Positions 46,356-59,400 of a DNA stretch of 64,000 bases are shown here, one piece after another (within the stretch, counting starts at the first letter, position 1; each line of letters begins with the position of its first letter). Below the pieces are notes generated by a model, which saw nothing but the letters and a program-made list of their open reading frames with translations, was not told where the DNA came from and did not search any database. The DNA is from Hemicentrotus pulcherrimus. Taxonomy: Eukaryota > Echinodermata > Echinoidea > Camarodonta > Strongylocentrotidae. Position numbers and translations under genes: made by a program. The stretch lies in assembly GCA_003118195.1 (NCBI GenBank), contig BEXV01000129.1:325401-389400 (forward strand), read 5' to 3'.

Positions 46356-49300
46356 TGAGACCGGACATAATAGACTCAGAATCAATCTATCTGATAATAC
46401 CTCTCGCTCTGCTCTGTCCAGTTTCAGTCTTTGATCCAAATAGCGTTGGATGATATCTTCAGGCAGGCAGTTGTGGTATACGTCATATTGGCATCTAGTG
46501 GACCTTGTGTCTCCACCTTAGAGTACTCTGATCTTGATGCTGATTTAGTTTGAGAGGAACTGATCTAGACTGTTCCTGTTAGACCTCAGTCAACCTTGTG
46601 CTTCAGTCCTACAAGGATATTTATTTTGTTGGGAGGGGCGGGAGGGGGGGGGGGCAGGAAAGAGCAGACTCGTATTGCCGTCAAGTGATCCTTTTATAAC
46701 GAGACCCAAGAGTACTCTCATCTTGATGCTAAATACTGAAGAACTTTGGAAGAACTGGTCTAGACGATCTACTAAGTCACTCTTGTGCGGTCCTATTGTC
46801 GGGATTTTTTTTGGAAGGAGAAAGGTAGGGCAGGGAAGTCTGAACTGTATTGATGTTTAGGGGTCCGTATTCATCCACCCAAGAGTACTCTTCAAGCTCG
46901 ATAAGTTTCAAAAGCACTTTGGAAGAACTGATCTGAAAGATGTTGTTCGACCTCGGTCACCATGTGAGGTTTTCAATCATCTTTTTCTTTAGTGCTGAAG
47001 ATGAGAGGATGGGGGTGCCGAACCCTTTCCATAAAGAACTGGAACTTGTGGGATTCTTAGGACAGGATGGGAAGTAAAAGTACTCATCTGGAAAAAGATC
47101 ATGGATTGCAGAGCTGTACTATAAAATGCACTTGTCGGTAATCATGTCCACATAGTCAGCAGCACGATATGATGTCCTATTCATGCACAGGGCATGCATC
47201 AATCTTGACTCGTCATCCACTGCCAGATTTAAGGAGGTATTCCTCCCCAAAATGTCACCATCTTCCTATAAAATACATCTCACCTTGCCTTTTGATTATA
47301 CAACAAGCCTCTCCAGTCAGCCAGCTAGCTCTTTCTGATTGTATTTTTTGGAATGCAGTGGGAACAGCTGTATACAGTGAACCAACTTACGCAGTCGACA
47401 AGTGGACACACAGCTGCGGTCAACACAAACAAATTGCCTACTTGTTCATTCGGAAAGTCCATATTCTCTCAGACATCTTGTGTGGACTTAGGAGCAGGAG
47501 GTTCTTTGAAAGTATATGAGTTATTGTTTTCAAGAAATCAGAAGTATTGGTATTCAATAACTGCTGCTAGTTAAGACTATGCCTAGTTTATTCAACGCTA
47601 GGTTTGCAAACTGTGGAATGGAAAGAGTGACCAAAAATGTTCAGAAATTAAGAAGTCACAAACAATCGATTTTGGGCCTTAATCTTTTCCATCTTTAGAA
47701 TTTTCAACATGCAAATTGATAAATATTTTGTAAGTCTACACCCTCTGTCTGTTTATGATATTATTGCCCCCTAACCATTTTACTTTTCATTTGACCTCAT
47801 GTACTTGCAAAATCCTTGAATTTGTTAACTTAGAGACCAAACTGATTTGTCTTGAGTTATTTACTGGAAATAACAGAAGCTCCAAAGTTGTCTGAAATAT
47901 TGACTGTTTTTGAAACTGTTTATCCTGAGCAAACAATCCAAATAGAATGAAGAGGCAAGTGTGGATTAAATATCAATTGTTTTAAATAGACAAGCTCCTT
48001 TAAAGAAAGTGAGACACTTCTCATGATTTATTTTTCCAGCTATTTATGTAGAAAACTATTTATATGTATTATATGTGCTAGTAGCATTGTTAGCATTGAT
48101 GTAGATCCGTCAAATAACCCTGACTACATAAATAATTCACATAAAAATTAAAAGGTCATGGTTAAACATAAGGACAGACTTTACAAATGTTGAATTTTCA
48201 TCAAAATAATATTTTATTTTGTAATGTTACTAATCTATAATTATGTAGCAAATTGACAACTAAAATCTCAAAAAAATGGTCCTACTTGATATATTGATCA
48301 CCATGTGGTTTGTGTGAGGTTTGTGTTCTGCTCGTCTTTGTGACCTTTTCTTTTCTTATTGATATTAAAATTTAAAGAAAATGTTCCATTGTTCCAGTAT
48401 GCTATTCTAAAATTATGAGGATTAGGGGGGATTTTGCTAAGCCGATTTGGCCTTTACTTTGAATAGAAAGAGTTAAATGCACTAATATTCTGGTTGACAG
48501 TCTTCTTATCATTATGTATAAGTTAAATAGTTCAGAGGATGTTGGCTTGGATTTCTATATATATATCTATATATATATATATATAACATAATTGCCATGT
48601 CTTCGAAAACTGGATGGCAGGAAGATCGTATAGTTTACGATGAACTTTACTAATCTGGTGCTCCTTATATGTACTTTTTGCCATAAACAGTATCATTTTG
48701 CTGCATTACATTTAGGTGATCAGGGTACTTGTACTTGGGATTTCTCGGGGTTGGCATTCACTTTTTTTAATTATTTCTTTACCTATTTTATTACTTTTCG
48801 GTCAAACTTAGAATGACATTTTTTGCCTGTAAACTCTCATTGATATTTTTGATCATTGTTACAATTTTCATTTTTATTTATCATTTATATATTACCATAA
48901 TTGGCATGGATGGAGATTAGATTATTAAGGTAATAAAAATAATAAGTATTATTTTTCTCGTTTGGTTCTTGTATTTAGACAAACTTTCTAGTACAATTAT
49001 CTATTTTTTGGGGGGAAAAACAGTCAAACAAACTTACCCCATAAGGCCCAAGCCTATTTATTACAAAGTCTGAACTATGGGTGTACAAGCGAANGGTGGG
49101 GTCTCATGTTGTTTGCCTTGGTCTATGTTGCCATTATTTTAATGATATTCTTTGAATGTTTTATAACTGTATTCAGGTGTCCAGTTAGGACTAAAGAAAT
49201 AATCCTCAACTGGACTAAAAAAGCAGAAATCAGAATATATCCATAATTTACATTGCTCAGGTATTGTAGTTTTCATGTAATAAGTATTGCCTTCTCTATG

Positions 49301-51130
49301 AAATATTTTTAAAACTTAAAAATGGGAATACACTATCAGTAGGGGGGTACATATTCCATGAAAGTGCACACAATGTCTCCTAATTTCTCAGGATGGAATG
49401 TGCTTTTTACAATTTAGCTCCCCTCTGATTAAAAGCATAAAAATGCCTACAAACATGGCAATATCATAATATTTGACGTGTACCAGTGTATAGAATTAAC
49501 TCCCAGATGAAAAGGTTCATTTGTTGATATTCAGAAGGCAAAGATACAAGATATATTTTGAATTGCTTGAAATTGGCTTTTCTCCAAAAAATTGATTTAT
49601 ATTTTTAAGCAAAGAGTCTTTGTGTATGTTTTGCTATTTGTGGTACTCCTGTAACATTTCTATGCATATTTTATTTAAGCTATGCAATGTATAAGTAACT
49701 ATGTGTTCCCCCATGCATTTTTCTGTTTTTATTTTGCTGCATAACCTGTTTAATGTTTGACATGCTCTTGTGTGCAAGAAACCTTTTCTTCTTGTGACTT
49801 TTCATCCCCAAGTATGATTGCATGCCACTCTGAATCCATGCGATGTAAAGTACTTACACATTATGAAGTAAATAGTTTATCATTCTCTTACAAAATATTT
49901 AAGTGAACGTATAATAAGTAGTTAAGGTGAGGGCATAGAGATCACTGGTTACTAATTGATTGTGTTATGGTGGGCACAGTAATATGGTTTACACAACTAC
50001 ATAGATCATCACAGAAACTATTATTGTGTAATGATCTATCCTTTATTTTGTGCATGAATATTGGAAGTGAATATTGAATTTGTTAAATTGAGACCATAAT
50101 AAGAACCTTATTTATTGATGTAATAATAAAGAGCAAGAATGGCTACCTTCTAAATAACACCGAACAAGAATGATCTTCAGTAAATGTGAACAATTGAAGC
50201 ATACCATTATACTCATAATATGTTTTTAGACATTTTTTATTAATGCTACGAGGAAGAAACTGAATATCCGATGTAAGTAAGAGGAGAAGAAGAGTTATTT
50301 TGGTCTTATAGAACAACTTTTACGGTATATTGTGTTTTATCATGAATCTCTTGGTGCTGTAGATTAAATATAATATTTCTATTTTGCTGTAATTTTTTTA
50401 TTCTGTAGAAAAATGTATAGTTCACTATTTTTATTCCTAACTTCCTTTCAGAGTAACGATTTGTGTGTTGTCTACTTCTTGTTGTACAATTGGGAAAAGT
50501 TTTGAATGTAGATGTTTTAGTTATATCATTTTATGAGCAAGATATATGGAGATGCTATATTTTTGTCCTCTACCTTTTTTTCTTTATCATTTTAACCTAT
50601 AATCTCTACCTTGAACAATGTTTGACAGTTGTGTTCCATTGACCTTTGACCTTTCACCCCCTGTGCCACCTTTGTGATATATATTATATTTTCAGTCATG
50701 TTGCGATTCTCCGATATTGTTTGTCTTCATGCAATGTACAATTTTAGGGGCAAGACACTGAATATAAAAACTGAAATTTCACATCTCTTTTGGGCTTTGG
50801 GCGACATATGAAATGGCCTCTTAACTTATTCAGTATCAATTGATGTGTAGAGTGTGAGTATACGGCAGAAAAAAAACACTTTCATGCATGTAGAAAGGGA
50901 AGTTTCCCCTCTCATCAGAGACCTCAAGAAAGGGAGAAATGTGATCAAATTACAAACCCCCAGAGTCCACTAGAGGTGTGAGATAAGTATGACCTTGTGT
51001 TCAATTGTCTCAAGTATATGTTAGGTCGTTAGTACTAATTTATTATCATGTATTATACTGATTGGCTATTGATGATTGTGAAGAAATTTTGAGGGCGACA
51101 TGGAGAATCAATAAAAAAGAATGTTTTTAA
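46356..51130 (+). other. Probable 3' UTR and/or intergenic region after ADAMTS
   Basis: AT-rich, without a convincing coding exon on either strand. AATAAA signals on the sense strand occur at 48932-48937, 50125-50130 and 51110-51115; the last is followed by T/GT-rich sequence and would give a 4.8-kb UTR. The first part (46519-46960) contains three degenerate copies of a roughly 180-bp module. Which poly(A) site is used cannot be told from sequence alone. Confidence 0.35.
46519..46960 (+). repeat. Degenerate triplicated module after the ADAMTS stop
   Basis: GAGTACTCTnATCTTGATGCT occurs at 46521 and 46710, with a diverged copy GAGTACTCTTCAAGCTCGAT at 46883. Each is followed by GGAACTGATCTAGA-type sequence and a TTGTGnGGT segment. 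Periods are about 189 and 173 bp. Confidence 0.7.
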
Positions 51131-51222
51131 ATGTGTACAACTGAACTGATATATTTGTTTTCTTAAAGTTGTCGATTTAAGAGTAGGCAGTGTTATTACG
51201 AAGATAGTTATAGCAAGGGATG

Positions 51223-51300
51223 GGAGAGAGAGAGAGAGAGAGAGAGAAACAAAAAAGGGAGGGAGGGGAGGGAGGGGAGGGAGAGAGTGGCAGCAGACAG
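51223..51300. repeat. (AG)n and GGGAGG purine tract
   Basis: (AG)n at 51223-51247, then GGGAGGGAGGGGAGGG repeats; the plus strand could form a G-quadruplex. Confidence 0.9.
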
Positions 51301-52592
51301 ACTGAAAGCATGAAAGAAAGCAAGACAGAGAAAACAAAACAGAAAAAAGAGAGATTGAAAAGACGAGAAAAATAAATTGATAGCCTGATATGCTGATATT
51401 TAATTCAAGCTAATTTCAAACGATTGAGCTAAAAGTGAGAATAGGTACCCATATAACAAGAGCAATAAATATTAATGTATGATGATATGGAAATGAATTG
51501 CACAAATTAAACAAGAAATAAAATCGATCTAAGGTTAAATTATATCCAGGGAAGATATATCTTAGAACAAAGAAGAACTGAGCAAATGCTAAAAATTGCA
51601 ATTATAAACCTGACGTTCTGTATTAATTGGAGTAAGATTTGGCTTTACAGTGCCCCAAAACAGATGCATGGAATATGCAATTTTTCAAATTCCACGGTCC
51701 TTAAGTTATTAAGGACAAACCGTTTGATAGGTTTCCATTCCTGTAAATAACTCTGATCTACCGCCCAAAAGTTGAGGAGTGAAAAGGGGAAAAAATGTAG
51801 TTCTGAAAAGAACCGTTGGTTTTCCTCTGTGGAGTAGTTCTGAGAAGGTTATCTGAAGTACAGTATTCTTTCGTGAAAAGGACTATATCTGTGTCGATGC
51901 GTTTCGAAGAGTGCTCTGTTCATCGCCAGGGGATTATTCCTTTTACCAGGGAGGTGAGACTCCTCCCTGCTTTTACTATCAGTATTCAACAGCATTAAAC
52001 CAGGGAGTTAATTCACAACTCCCTTATTCAACCATACAATACTGATCATTACAATGGGCTACGTACGGTCTATTTATTCTTGACCAGTACCTGAGGGTTC
52101 ACCCGGACAAACAACATTCCCAGACTCAAAGTAAATATGATAAGTCACAATATAGCCTTTTAACGGAGAGGCACTTCCCAGTGTGGTATCTATAGGAGAA
52201 TTAAAAGTGTATTGGTCTAAAAGCAAGTCGGGGTCCATATATGCTTTCCCATGACTTGTGCCAAGCTGGCATACAGTGAGTGTCTTTTGTTAGCCCTAAA
52301 TGATATAACCCCGATACTGCTTTGCTCTTTCCACCGCCCAAAGGAAACCTTTCCATCGTGATCGTGTAAATTATGATATGACGGAATGGATTAAATGAAT
52401 GATTAGTAGAATGACTAACTAAATTAATTTTGAAAAGATGATTATATAATGGACAAAAGACACTTATATCGTGTTTTGCAATAATATGCTCCTAAAATCC
52501 ACTATGATCAAGGCTCATATATATAAATATATATATATATATATATTCGTACTTTCTAAACAAGTACAAAAACAAATTATTGATATACACTG

Positions 52593-53369
52593 TACACTCT
52601 AAGAAAAAGGGGTGCAAAAAGGGTGAAGAATAAGAGTTTGCACCATTGAAATAAAAATGATCCCTATTGAAGGAAAAGGGGTTTAAAAAAAAGGTGCAAT
52701 ATAAGACTGTGCACCCTTCCCACAAAAATGAACCCCATCGACCAAAAAAGGGTGCAAAATAAAAGTTTGCATATTGCATGCATATTCATGATTACTTTAC
52801 ACGTGTTCATATAAAAATACATTTATCATGATTTATTAAGCAAATTATGACAATGCACATCAATTTTGTGATTTGTATTTTCCTTCGGCAATCATTGACC
52901 AATATATTATTTTGTCTGATCATGTTACAATTACATTCACGTTTTAGCAATAGATATATTGATTATATGATTACTAACCAAGAAACAACATGCATGTTTA
53001 ATATGTATTTATGTACGAGCACATGTCATGAGTATTCCTCGAGTATGGGTGCAGGATTGAACATCTAAAGGTGCTGTTATTGCATTGGTTTGCACCCCTA
53101 ATGGAACAGGATTGAAGCACTAAGGGTACTACTATGTCTCCTAAAAGGTGCAATCTAGCACCCTCTTAAAGGGTGCAGGATTGAACCTATGAACTAGGTG
53201 CTGCTAGTGTGCATCGGTTTGCACCCCTAAAGGTACAGAGGGTACTAAATGTCCCCTAAAAGGTTCAATCTGGCACCCTTTTAAAGGGTGCAGGATTTTA
53301 CCCCTAAAGGTGCTGCCAGCCTTGCATCGGTTTACAACCCTAAAGGTGCATACTTTTTTCTTAGTGTGT
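52593..53369. mobile_element. 0.78-kb inverted-repeat element (CACTCTAAGAAAAA)
   Basis: Left end TACACTCTAAGAAAAAGGGG and right end TTTTTTCTTAGTGTGT are inverted. Inside, GGGTGCA/TGCACCC motifs recur many times, as in TTTGCACCCCTAA and AAAGGGTGCAGGATT, in a roughly 120-bp repeat at 53047-53340. No coding capacity. Confidence 0.8.
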
Positions 53370-54063
53370 CAGTCAAATATATAAGTTGACTTTTATTTTT
53401 CAAGCTGCATATAAAAATACAGACCCATATAGTCACTTCTCGTTATGTCGTATGCTACTCCTTATGATACATTGTATTTTGATACCGAAATCAAATATAT
53501 CTCAATAGTCATTATCCATGATCTGTGTCAAGAGAAATTAAATCTATCTATCAACACTTCAAAGTCTAGTTTCATCGCTTTATTAAAAAAGAAAATGCTG
53601 GTATGTTTTTGCAGAAACACAATGCATTGATAACCATATATCACCATTTAATGTACCTGTGTATTATATACGTGGAATATAAAAAATATATATCTATATA
53701 TATTCATATGGCATGAATACATAGAGTCTTTCATAGAGTTCTGTATGCATAGAACTCAAAGATGTTATAGTCGTATGCATCGAATTCTTTCCACAATACC
53801 ATCAATGGAACATAGGCCTCCGTAAATTTTAGAGAATGATGTCAATCTTGGATGAGTCGTCTCAGATTGTATAAGACTAGGGAAAGATTTACGAAAATTA
53901 TATTACCAAAAAGACGACAAAACTTGTTGAAAATATTACAATTTTCTCAGGAATTCTAGTATAGTTATCACATTGTACAGACATTATGAAGCAAAACTGT
54001 TATTTCAAACAGGTACACAAATTATTATAAGAGCAAAACCACTCTTGCAGTGACAACTCACTT

Positions 54064-54240
54064 GAAGAGAGGCACGGTGGCTCAGTGGTCGAGTATATAT
54101 AGCAGTGGTCTCGTAAACGGGAGGTACCGGGTTCGAAATCAAATCGATGCGCTAGTGCTCTTTGGTAAGGTATATTAATCCTCATTACCAGGTCCCTCTG
54201 AGAGGACTTAAAGCCGTTAAGACCGATTAATAAGTAGATA
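54064..54240 (+). mobile_element. tRNA-derived SINE, copy 2
   Basis: GGTGGCTCAGTGGTCGAG (A box), an inserted TATATAGCAG segment, GGGTTCGAAATC (B box), then TTAATCCTCATTACCAGGTC and GAGAGGACTTAAAGCCGTT. Most complete family consensus in the window. Confidence 0.88.
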
Positions 54241-55021
54241 AAATTATTATTAGATCATGTGGATACTAGACGAGCTGGACGTAGATCACATGGGAAATCA
54301 CGCCTCGATTTATGTTTAGATTGATAATGATGAATAAAATGACAGTTAAGTTAAAGTCCAATTCATTCAATCCTCACAAAACATGATATAATCTTTTACA
54401 TAAAAAAGAGACCGGTAACAAAAATTAGTACATTAATGAACATGTATTAAGTTGATTACATCATAAAATGAATGGTTTTAGGACTCCCATTAGAAGCTAA
54501 ACTTGTGAGAGGGGCTCTATAGTCAACAAAATACATACAGTATGGCAAGGTGAGTATACAAGGAAAGGAAATACTAAGCTACACAAATTAATATAAACAC
54601 ACGCACGCACGCAGACACACACAAGCACAGGGAACGCGCTAATGAGTAGGTTATTAGTGGTCAAAAAGCATTTGAGAATGAGAAATTACTAAGATACAAC
54701 GAAAAAAACAAGACACAATAGACGGAGACCTTGAATGAAGAAACAATTTATTATAGCTCTATACAGAGGATGAAATTAAGAAAACGTTTTTTAATTATCA
54801 AAATATATTGCACGGAAATTTAATTTTTAAGAAATATTTTTAAAAACATCAATGGTAGAATTTTGAGAGCTAATAAACTTTACTAGTAGACAAAAAAAGC
54901 GAAGAAAAACACAGCGACACCCTCGCGTTATGTGACCATTTTAATATTAAACAGTTTATTTAATAGTAACAAGCAGCAAAATATGCGAAGAAATATAATT
55001 TGTTGATAATTATTCTCACTA

Positions 55022-55589
55022 CACTGTCGCTCATAAAGGAAAATGCAATAAATGTTCAATAATTTATTTCATTTTACCCCGGTCCCCAACATAAAAAAAT
55101 CCTCTGGACAGCCATGCATTATGGCTCAAGGCATGGGCACACAAAAGATTTGTTTATGTTGGGAACCGGTGTAAAATGCAATAAATTATTGAAAATTTAT
55201 TGCATTTTCTGTTTTTTTTTAATTTATGGAAACTGCCCCCTACCATAGCCCCCGCTGCGTTCCGTCATGGTTCCGTGACAAAGCAATCGCCCCGTAACTG
55301 TGAGGCCCCAGGATCAAAACAGTGTCGATGTGCTATATCAGTGCCCTTTTTTGGGGCATTAATCCTCATTACTGTCATTCATGACTTAAGGGGATAAGTC
55401 CCATAGTTGATAAGCATAATAGCATACACATGCTCTAGTAGTCACGCAAAACACACATTGGCAAATTATTATTCAATAAAATCTGAGAATGTATACTTTT
55501 ATCTAAGTCTATTTTTTTTAAAATAATTTTTGAAATAATTCCATGAATTGGGATAAAACAAAAATATGCCATCTTTATGAGCGACAGTG
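55022..55589. mobile_element. TA-flanked inverted-repeat element (Tc1/mariner-like MITE) with nested palindrome and SINE
   Basis: Perfect 17-bp ends CACTGTCGCTCATAAAG (55022-55038) and CTTTATGAGCGACAGTG (55573-55589), each bordered by TA (55020-55021, 55590-55591), the Tc1/mariner target duplication. Just inside is a palindrome at 55038-55210 with arms of about 57 bp (GAAAATGCAATAAATG versus ATTTATTGCATTTTC), followed by a degenerate SINE. Confidence 0.82.
55225..55420 (+). mobile_element. tRNA-derived SINE, copy 3 (degenerate, nested)
   Basis: Shares CGATGTGCTATATCAGTGCC, GGGGCATTAATCCTCATTAC and GACTTAAGGGGATAAG-type body sequence with the other SINEs; A and B boxes are eroded. Confidence 0.65.
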
Positions 55590-56139
55590 TATATATCTAA
55601 TTTTAAGACAGGATAGTAGCTAGCTGAAGCAAATATATTCTTACATTTGAAAACTGAATCCTGATTGGTCCTTCTAGGGAGACACCTCCCTGGTCCTTCT
55701 ACGGAAAGTATCTTTTAAATGGCTAATAATATATATATATATATGTATAGACAGCATTGATACAGAAAATAATTACTGTTTTTATCATTATATTCCATCA
55801 TAGTTTCCCCCACCTTTTAAAAACCTCAAAAACACAAAACCTTGCTATAATTTTGTTCTTCATCATGGCCTCACCAGTTGCCCGCCTATGCCTCATCTTT
55901 TTAATGATGAGTCATTATATCGAAAGATACATGTATTTTCAGTCATCAAGGAACGTTGACGAGGACCGTTGGCCCTTTAAACCAAATCGACACATAATGT
56001 ATAGGATACAAACACTAGGAAAACTAGCCTTGATCATATTAGTCAAACATTATCTCTAAGCTTTCCGGGAGGAAAATTGGACAATGCCAAACTAACTATT
56101 CTAATCTAAGGGTTGTAAGTCTAAATCACTGAGAAACTC

Positions 56140-56439
56140 TTAGACTTCTGTAGCTGACGAGGCTGACCCCGCTGCTGTTAGTTTTTGCCTCTCCCTGTTT
56201 CTCGTCCGACCGGTTCCTTTAGATTGGGTTCCTGTGTTACTCGTACTTCTCCCTTCTGACTTGGATTCACGGATTCTATTTCGCCAGAGACCCCTCACCC
56301 GATGGTTAGCGCCGAAGAAGACGAAAACAAAAACTCCTTGCAGAGAGCTGGTGATGATGAAGATTGTCCAAACAGCGGCAACCTGGGCAAAGGCAGCGAT
56401 GAATCCAAATGACCATCCAAAACCAAGTAGGCAAGATAT
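56140..56439 (-). CDS. Receptor terminal exon: TM6, TM7, cytoplasmic tail
   Basis: 300 nt including TAA at 56142-56140; acceptor GTTCAG. Encodes TM6 (CLLGFGWSFGFIAAFA), TM7 (WTIFIITSSLQGVFVFVFFG) and a tail of about 50 polar residues rich in Arg, Ser and Thr (NHRVRGLWRNR...). The intron before it (56440-57912) contains the large inverted minisatellite. The 3' UTR runs to the left; no certain poly(A) signal was chosen. Confidence 0.9.
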   Translation of the reverse strand: MSCLLGFGWSFGFIAAFAQVAAVWTIFIITSSLQGVFVFVFFGANHRVRGLWRNRIRESKSEGRSTSNTGTQSKGTGRTRNRERQKLTAAGSASSATEV

Positions 56440-59400
56440 CTGAACGGTTGAAGAAGGAGTAAGAATGTGGCGGTGAGATAAGAGAGGAGAGAGACTCACA
56501 AAAAGATAAAAATCCGACACAAATACGTTTTTGTTTGAGATTACAGAAAAATTACATGACTTGTACAGGAGTATAGGAGACGGCAGCAAGAGAAACAATA
56601 TGTTGGAAGAAGGGTTCTAGGACACCTTCCCCCTGGACATCAACCCCCTGGATAACCACCCCCAGTCAACTACCACTAGGACACCTATCCCCTAGGACAA
56701 CTACACCCTCGATCAACCACCCTATAGGAAGACTACCACTCGGGACAACTATCCCCAGACAATTAACCTCAGACAACTACCCCTTGGACAACAACCCCTA
56801 GGACGACTACCCCTAGGACAGCTACCCCTAGGACAACTACCCCCTTGGGCAACCACCCTCTAGGACGACTACCCCCGAGACAATTACCCCCGGACAACTA
56901 CCCCCAGACAATTCCCCCTCGGACAACTACCCCCAGGACAACTACCCCCCCCCCCAACATCTACCTCCTAGACAACTACCCTCTACAACGACGGTCCTCT
57001 AGGAGAACTAACCCCCTGAAAACTATCCTAGGGGGTAGTTTTTCAGGGGGTAGTTGTCCGGGGGTTAGTTGTCCAGGGGTAGTTGTCCTGCGGGGTAGTC
57101 GTCCTACAGGGTTGTTGCCCTAGGGGGTAGTTGTCCTAGTAGGGTAGCTACCCTCTACAACGACGGTCCTCTAGGAGAACTAACCCCCTGACAACTATCC
57201 TAGGGGGTAGTTGTTTGGGGGTAGTTGTTTGGGGGTAGTTGTTTGGGGGTAGTTGTTTGGGGGTAGTTGTTCAGGGGTAGTTGTCCAGGGGGTAGGTGTC
57301 CGGATACGCCGAAGAAGTATTTAGAAACAGCCATGCTTTAGGACTTCTTCCTAGACAAAGATGAAACCATTAATTCATACTTCAGTTGTGAGGGGTAATC
57401 TTTCCCAGATTATTAATCAAGGTGAAGGTTGTCCAGGATATTCAACCTATGGTGAGAGTTGTTCAGTAATAGTCTGTACTCTATACGGTTAGAATTGTCC
57501 AAAAATAATTACGCTATGTCACGAAACGACCATTCAACAAAGTTGGAAGAAAGGTATAGTGTTAGTGACTCTTGTATTTGTATGATAATGTTTTCTAGTG
57601 ATAAATGTATTGCCTGGCTAGGAATATGTATGACCTGTAATATCCTACGAATTCTTTGCCCTTGGATTCCATGACAACCACAGAAATCAGTTTTACTTGT
57701 TTTAATGTATTGCATGAACCTTATGCTATTTCATGTCTGTATTTTGCGTTCGGAAGTTATGCCATTCTTTCTTTGCACTATTAAAAGTGTTTGGAATGAA
57801 AGTGGTTTTGTTTTCCAAAGTTTTACGTTGGTGATAGGTGTTCATGTAAATTCATTTAGGCAACGTGTCAACGTGTCAATACAACATACTGGCTCGTAGA
57901 CTATGTACAAACCTTAAAGTGAACTACCAGTTCATGGAAGAGCTCCTTCCGTCGATCATGAGCACCTTCGTAGAGAACACTAGAACCACGCTTGCTAATG
58001 TGAACACCGTAGGCAGTTAACACAAAGAGAACGATGTTGACGAGGAAACTGACGGCGACAGGTATCAAGAAAACAAGCACGATAGCATTGGCTTGGTAGA
58101 TCCAACATGATGATCCGATCTTGCCGTAGCGAAAAATCAAAGGGTTCAGAACTTGTACAATCAGACAGGGGACGACGATGATGAGAGGAAGACACCAGCC
58201 GATGATGAGGTAGGCGATCAGACGTCTCTTCTCACCATGTCTCTTTGGTATGAAAGATGAGGATGCGAAGTGACGAACAAGGTCGTACGCCAAGATGTTC
58301 GTCCATGTGAAGATAGCGAGGAGGAAATAATGAGTGATGGTAGCTGCTATCGTACACACGGTTGGCAAAGATACCATGTTAGGAGCGATGAACTGGAGCA
58401 TCACCTTTGGAAAATAATGTATAACAAATTATTGCAAAATTTTACGTCAACGCTCTTATTCGGTTTTGGATGAACAACTCTCTGTATAAATGGAAAAGGC
58501 GCTAAACTAGAACTACAAAGGGAACTTGGGGAAATTCTTGGGGTTTCGTGAATGATGGTTGTTTGGTGGGATCTTGCTTTGAGTGTCAGGTACTATTCAG
58601 TAAATCCTATCTGGAATGTTAAGGCGATATAGGACACATTATCATGCACTGACCTGCGCAACAAGAAGAGCCGAAACAAAGCTCATGATGGATAGGCCTT
58701 GGAGGTTCCTCAGAGGCTTGAAGATACAGTACGTGAGCAACGTCGCCAAGAGACAGACGGAGGACAGTACAACGAGTATGAGGTTCAAAATATACTGTCC
58801 TTTGGAGTACTGGAACATGCTGACAGGTTCTGGAGAATCGGGTCCGGTCCAACAGAGACGGACTGAGCCATTTAGGTAACGAACGTAACTCTCTGGAGGG
58901 AATGGGATGTCCTGGTATATCTGAATGTGACAAGATATTTGAATGTACATGTATGACGTAAATACAGCGTAATGTAAATTATTTTTATCAAGGGTATAAA
59001 TTGTAGGAGGTGATTATCTTACAAGATCAAAACAGTTTCTTCAATATTTCGCGAGGGTTAAAATCCTTTGACGTTTAATATCATATTTAATTTGAGTTAT
59101 ATTATTATGACACTGGTTTATAATACAATAGTTTTAAAGTGTGATATCGATAGTTTGTCATCGATAGTGAAATTTAGAACAAAAAGTTTTATTAACCTAC
59201 CAAGTATGTAACATTATTGCGCTCATTTTCAGTAATGAGAGAGCTTCCAACAACGATGAAGGCGCAAGTGTCGATGTCAACAATCTGTCCATGAAGCGAG
59301 AAGGACTGTTCTATGGAGAATTTCCACTCCCTAGAGAAACGTCTGTAATAAGTGTTATTTTCCCAGTTCAATGGCGTCACCAAGGTGGTTTGATTGTACA

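Larger units (their letters stand above)
51131..56139. other. Intergenic stretch with transposon relics
   Basis: Lies between the two convergent genes. It holds an (AG)n/purine-rich tract (51223-51300), a histone-like stem-loop (about 51799-51820), a 0.78-kb inverted-repeat element (52593-53369), a SINE (54064-54240) and a TA-flanked composite element (55022-55589). No supported protein-coding exon was seen. The 3' UTR of the minus-strand receptor must extend some way into its right end. Confidence 0.6.

Noticed and set aside
47169..47519. 116-codon plus-strand open frame downstream of ADAMTS
   Set aside because: No domain, no splice context, lies in the probable 3' UTR or intergenic DNA.
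51816..51998. Possible degenerate histone coding sequence near the stem-loop
   Set aside because: Translations of both strands show only vague, non-collinear resemblance to H2B; not sufficient to call a pseudogene.
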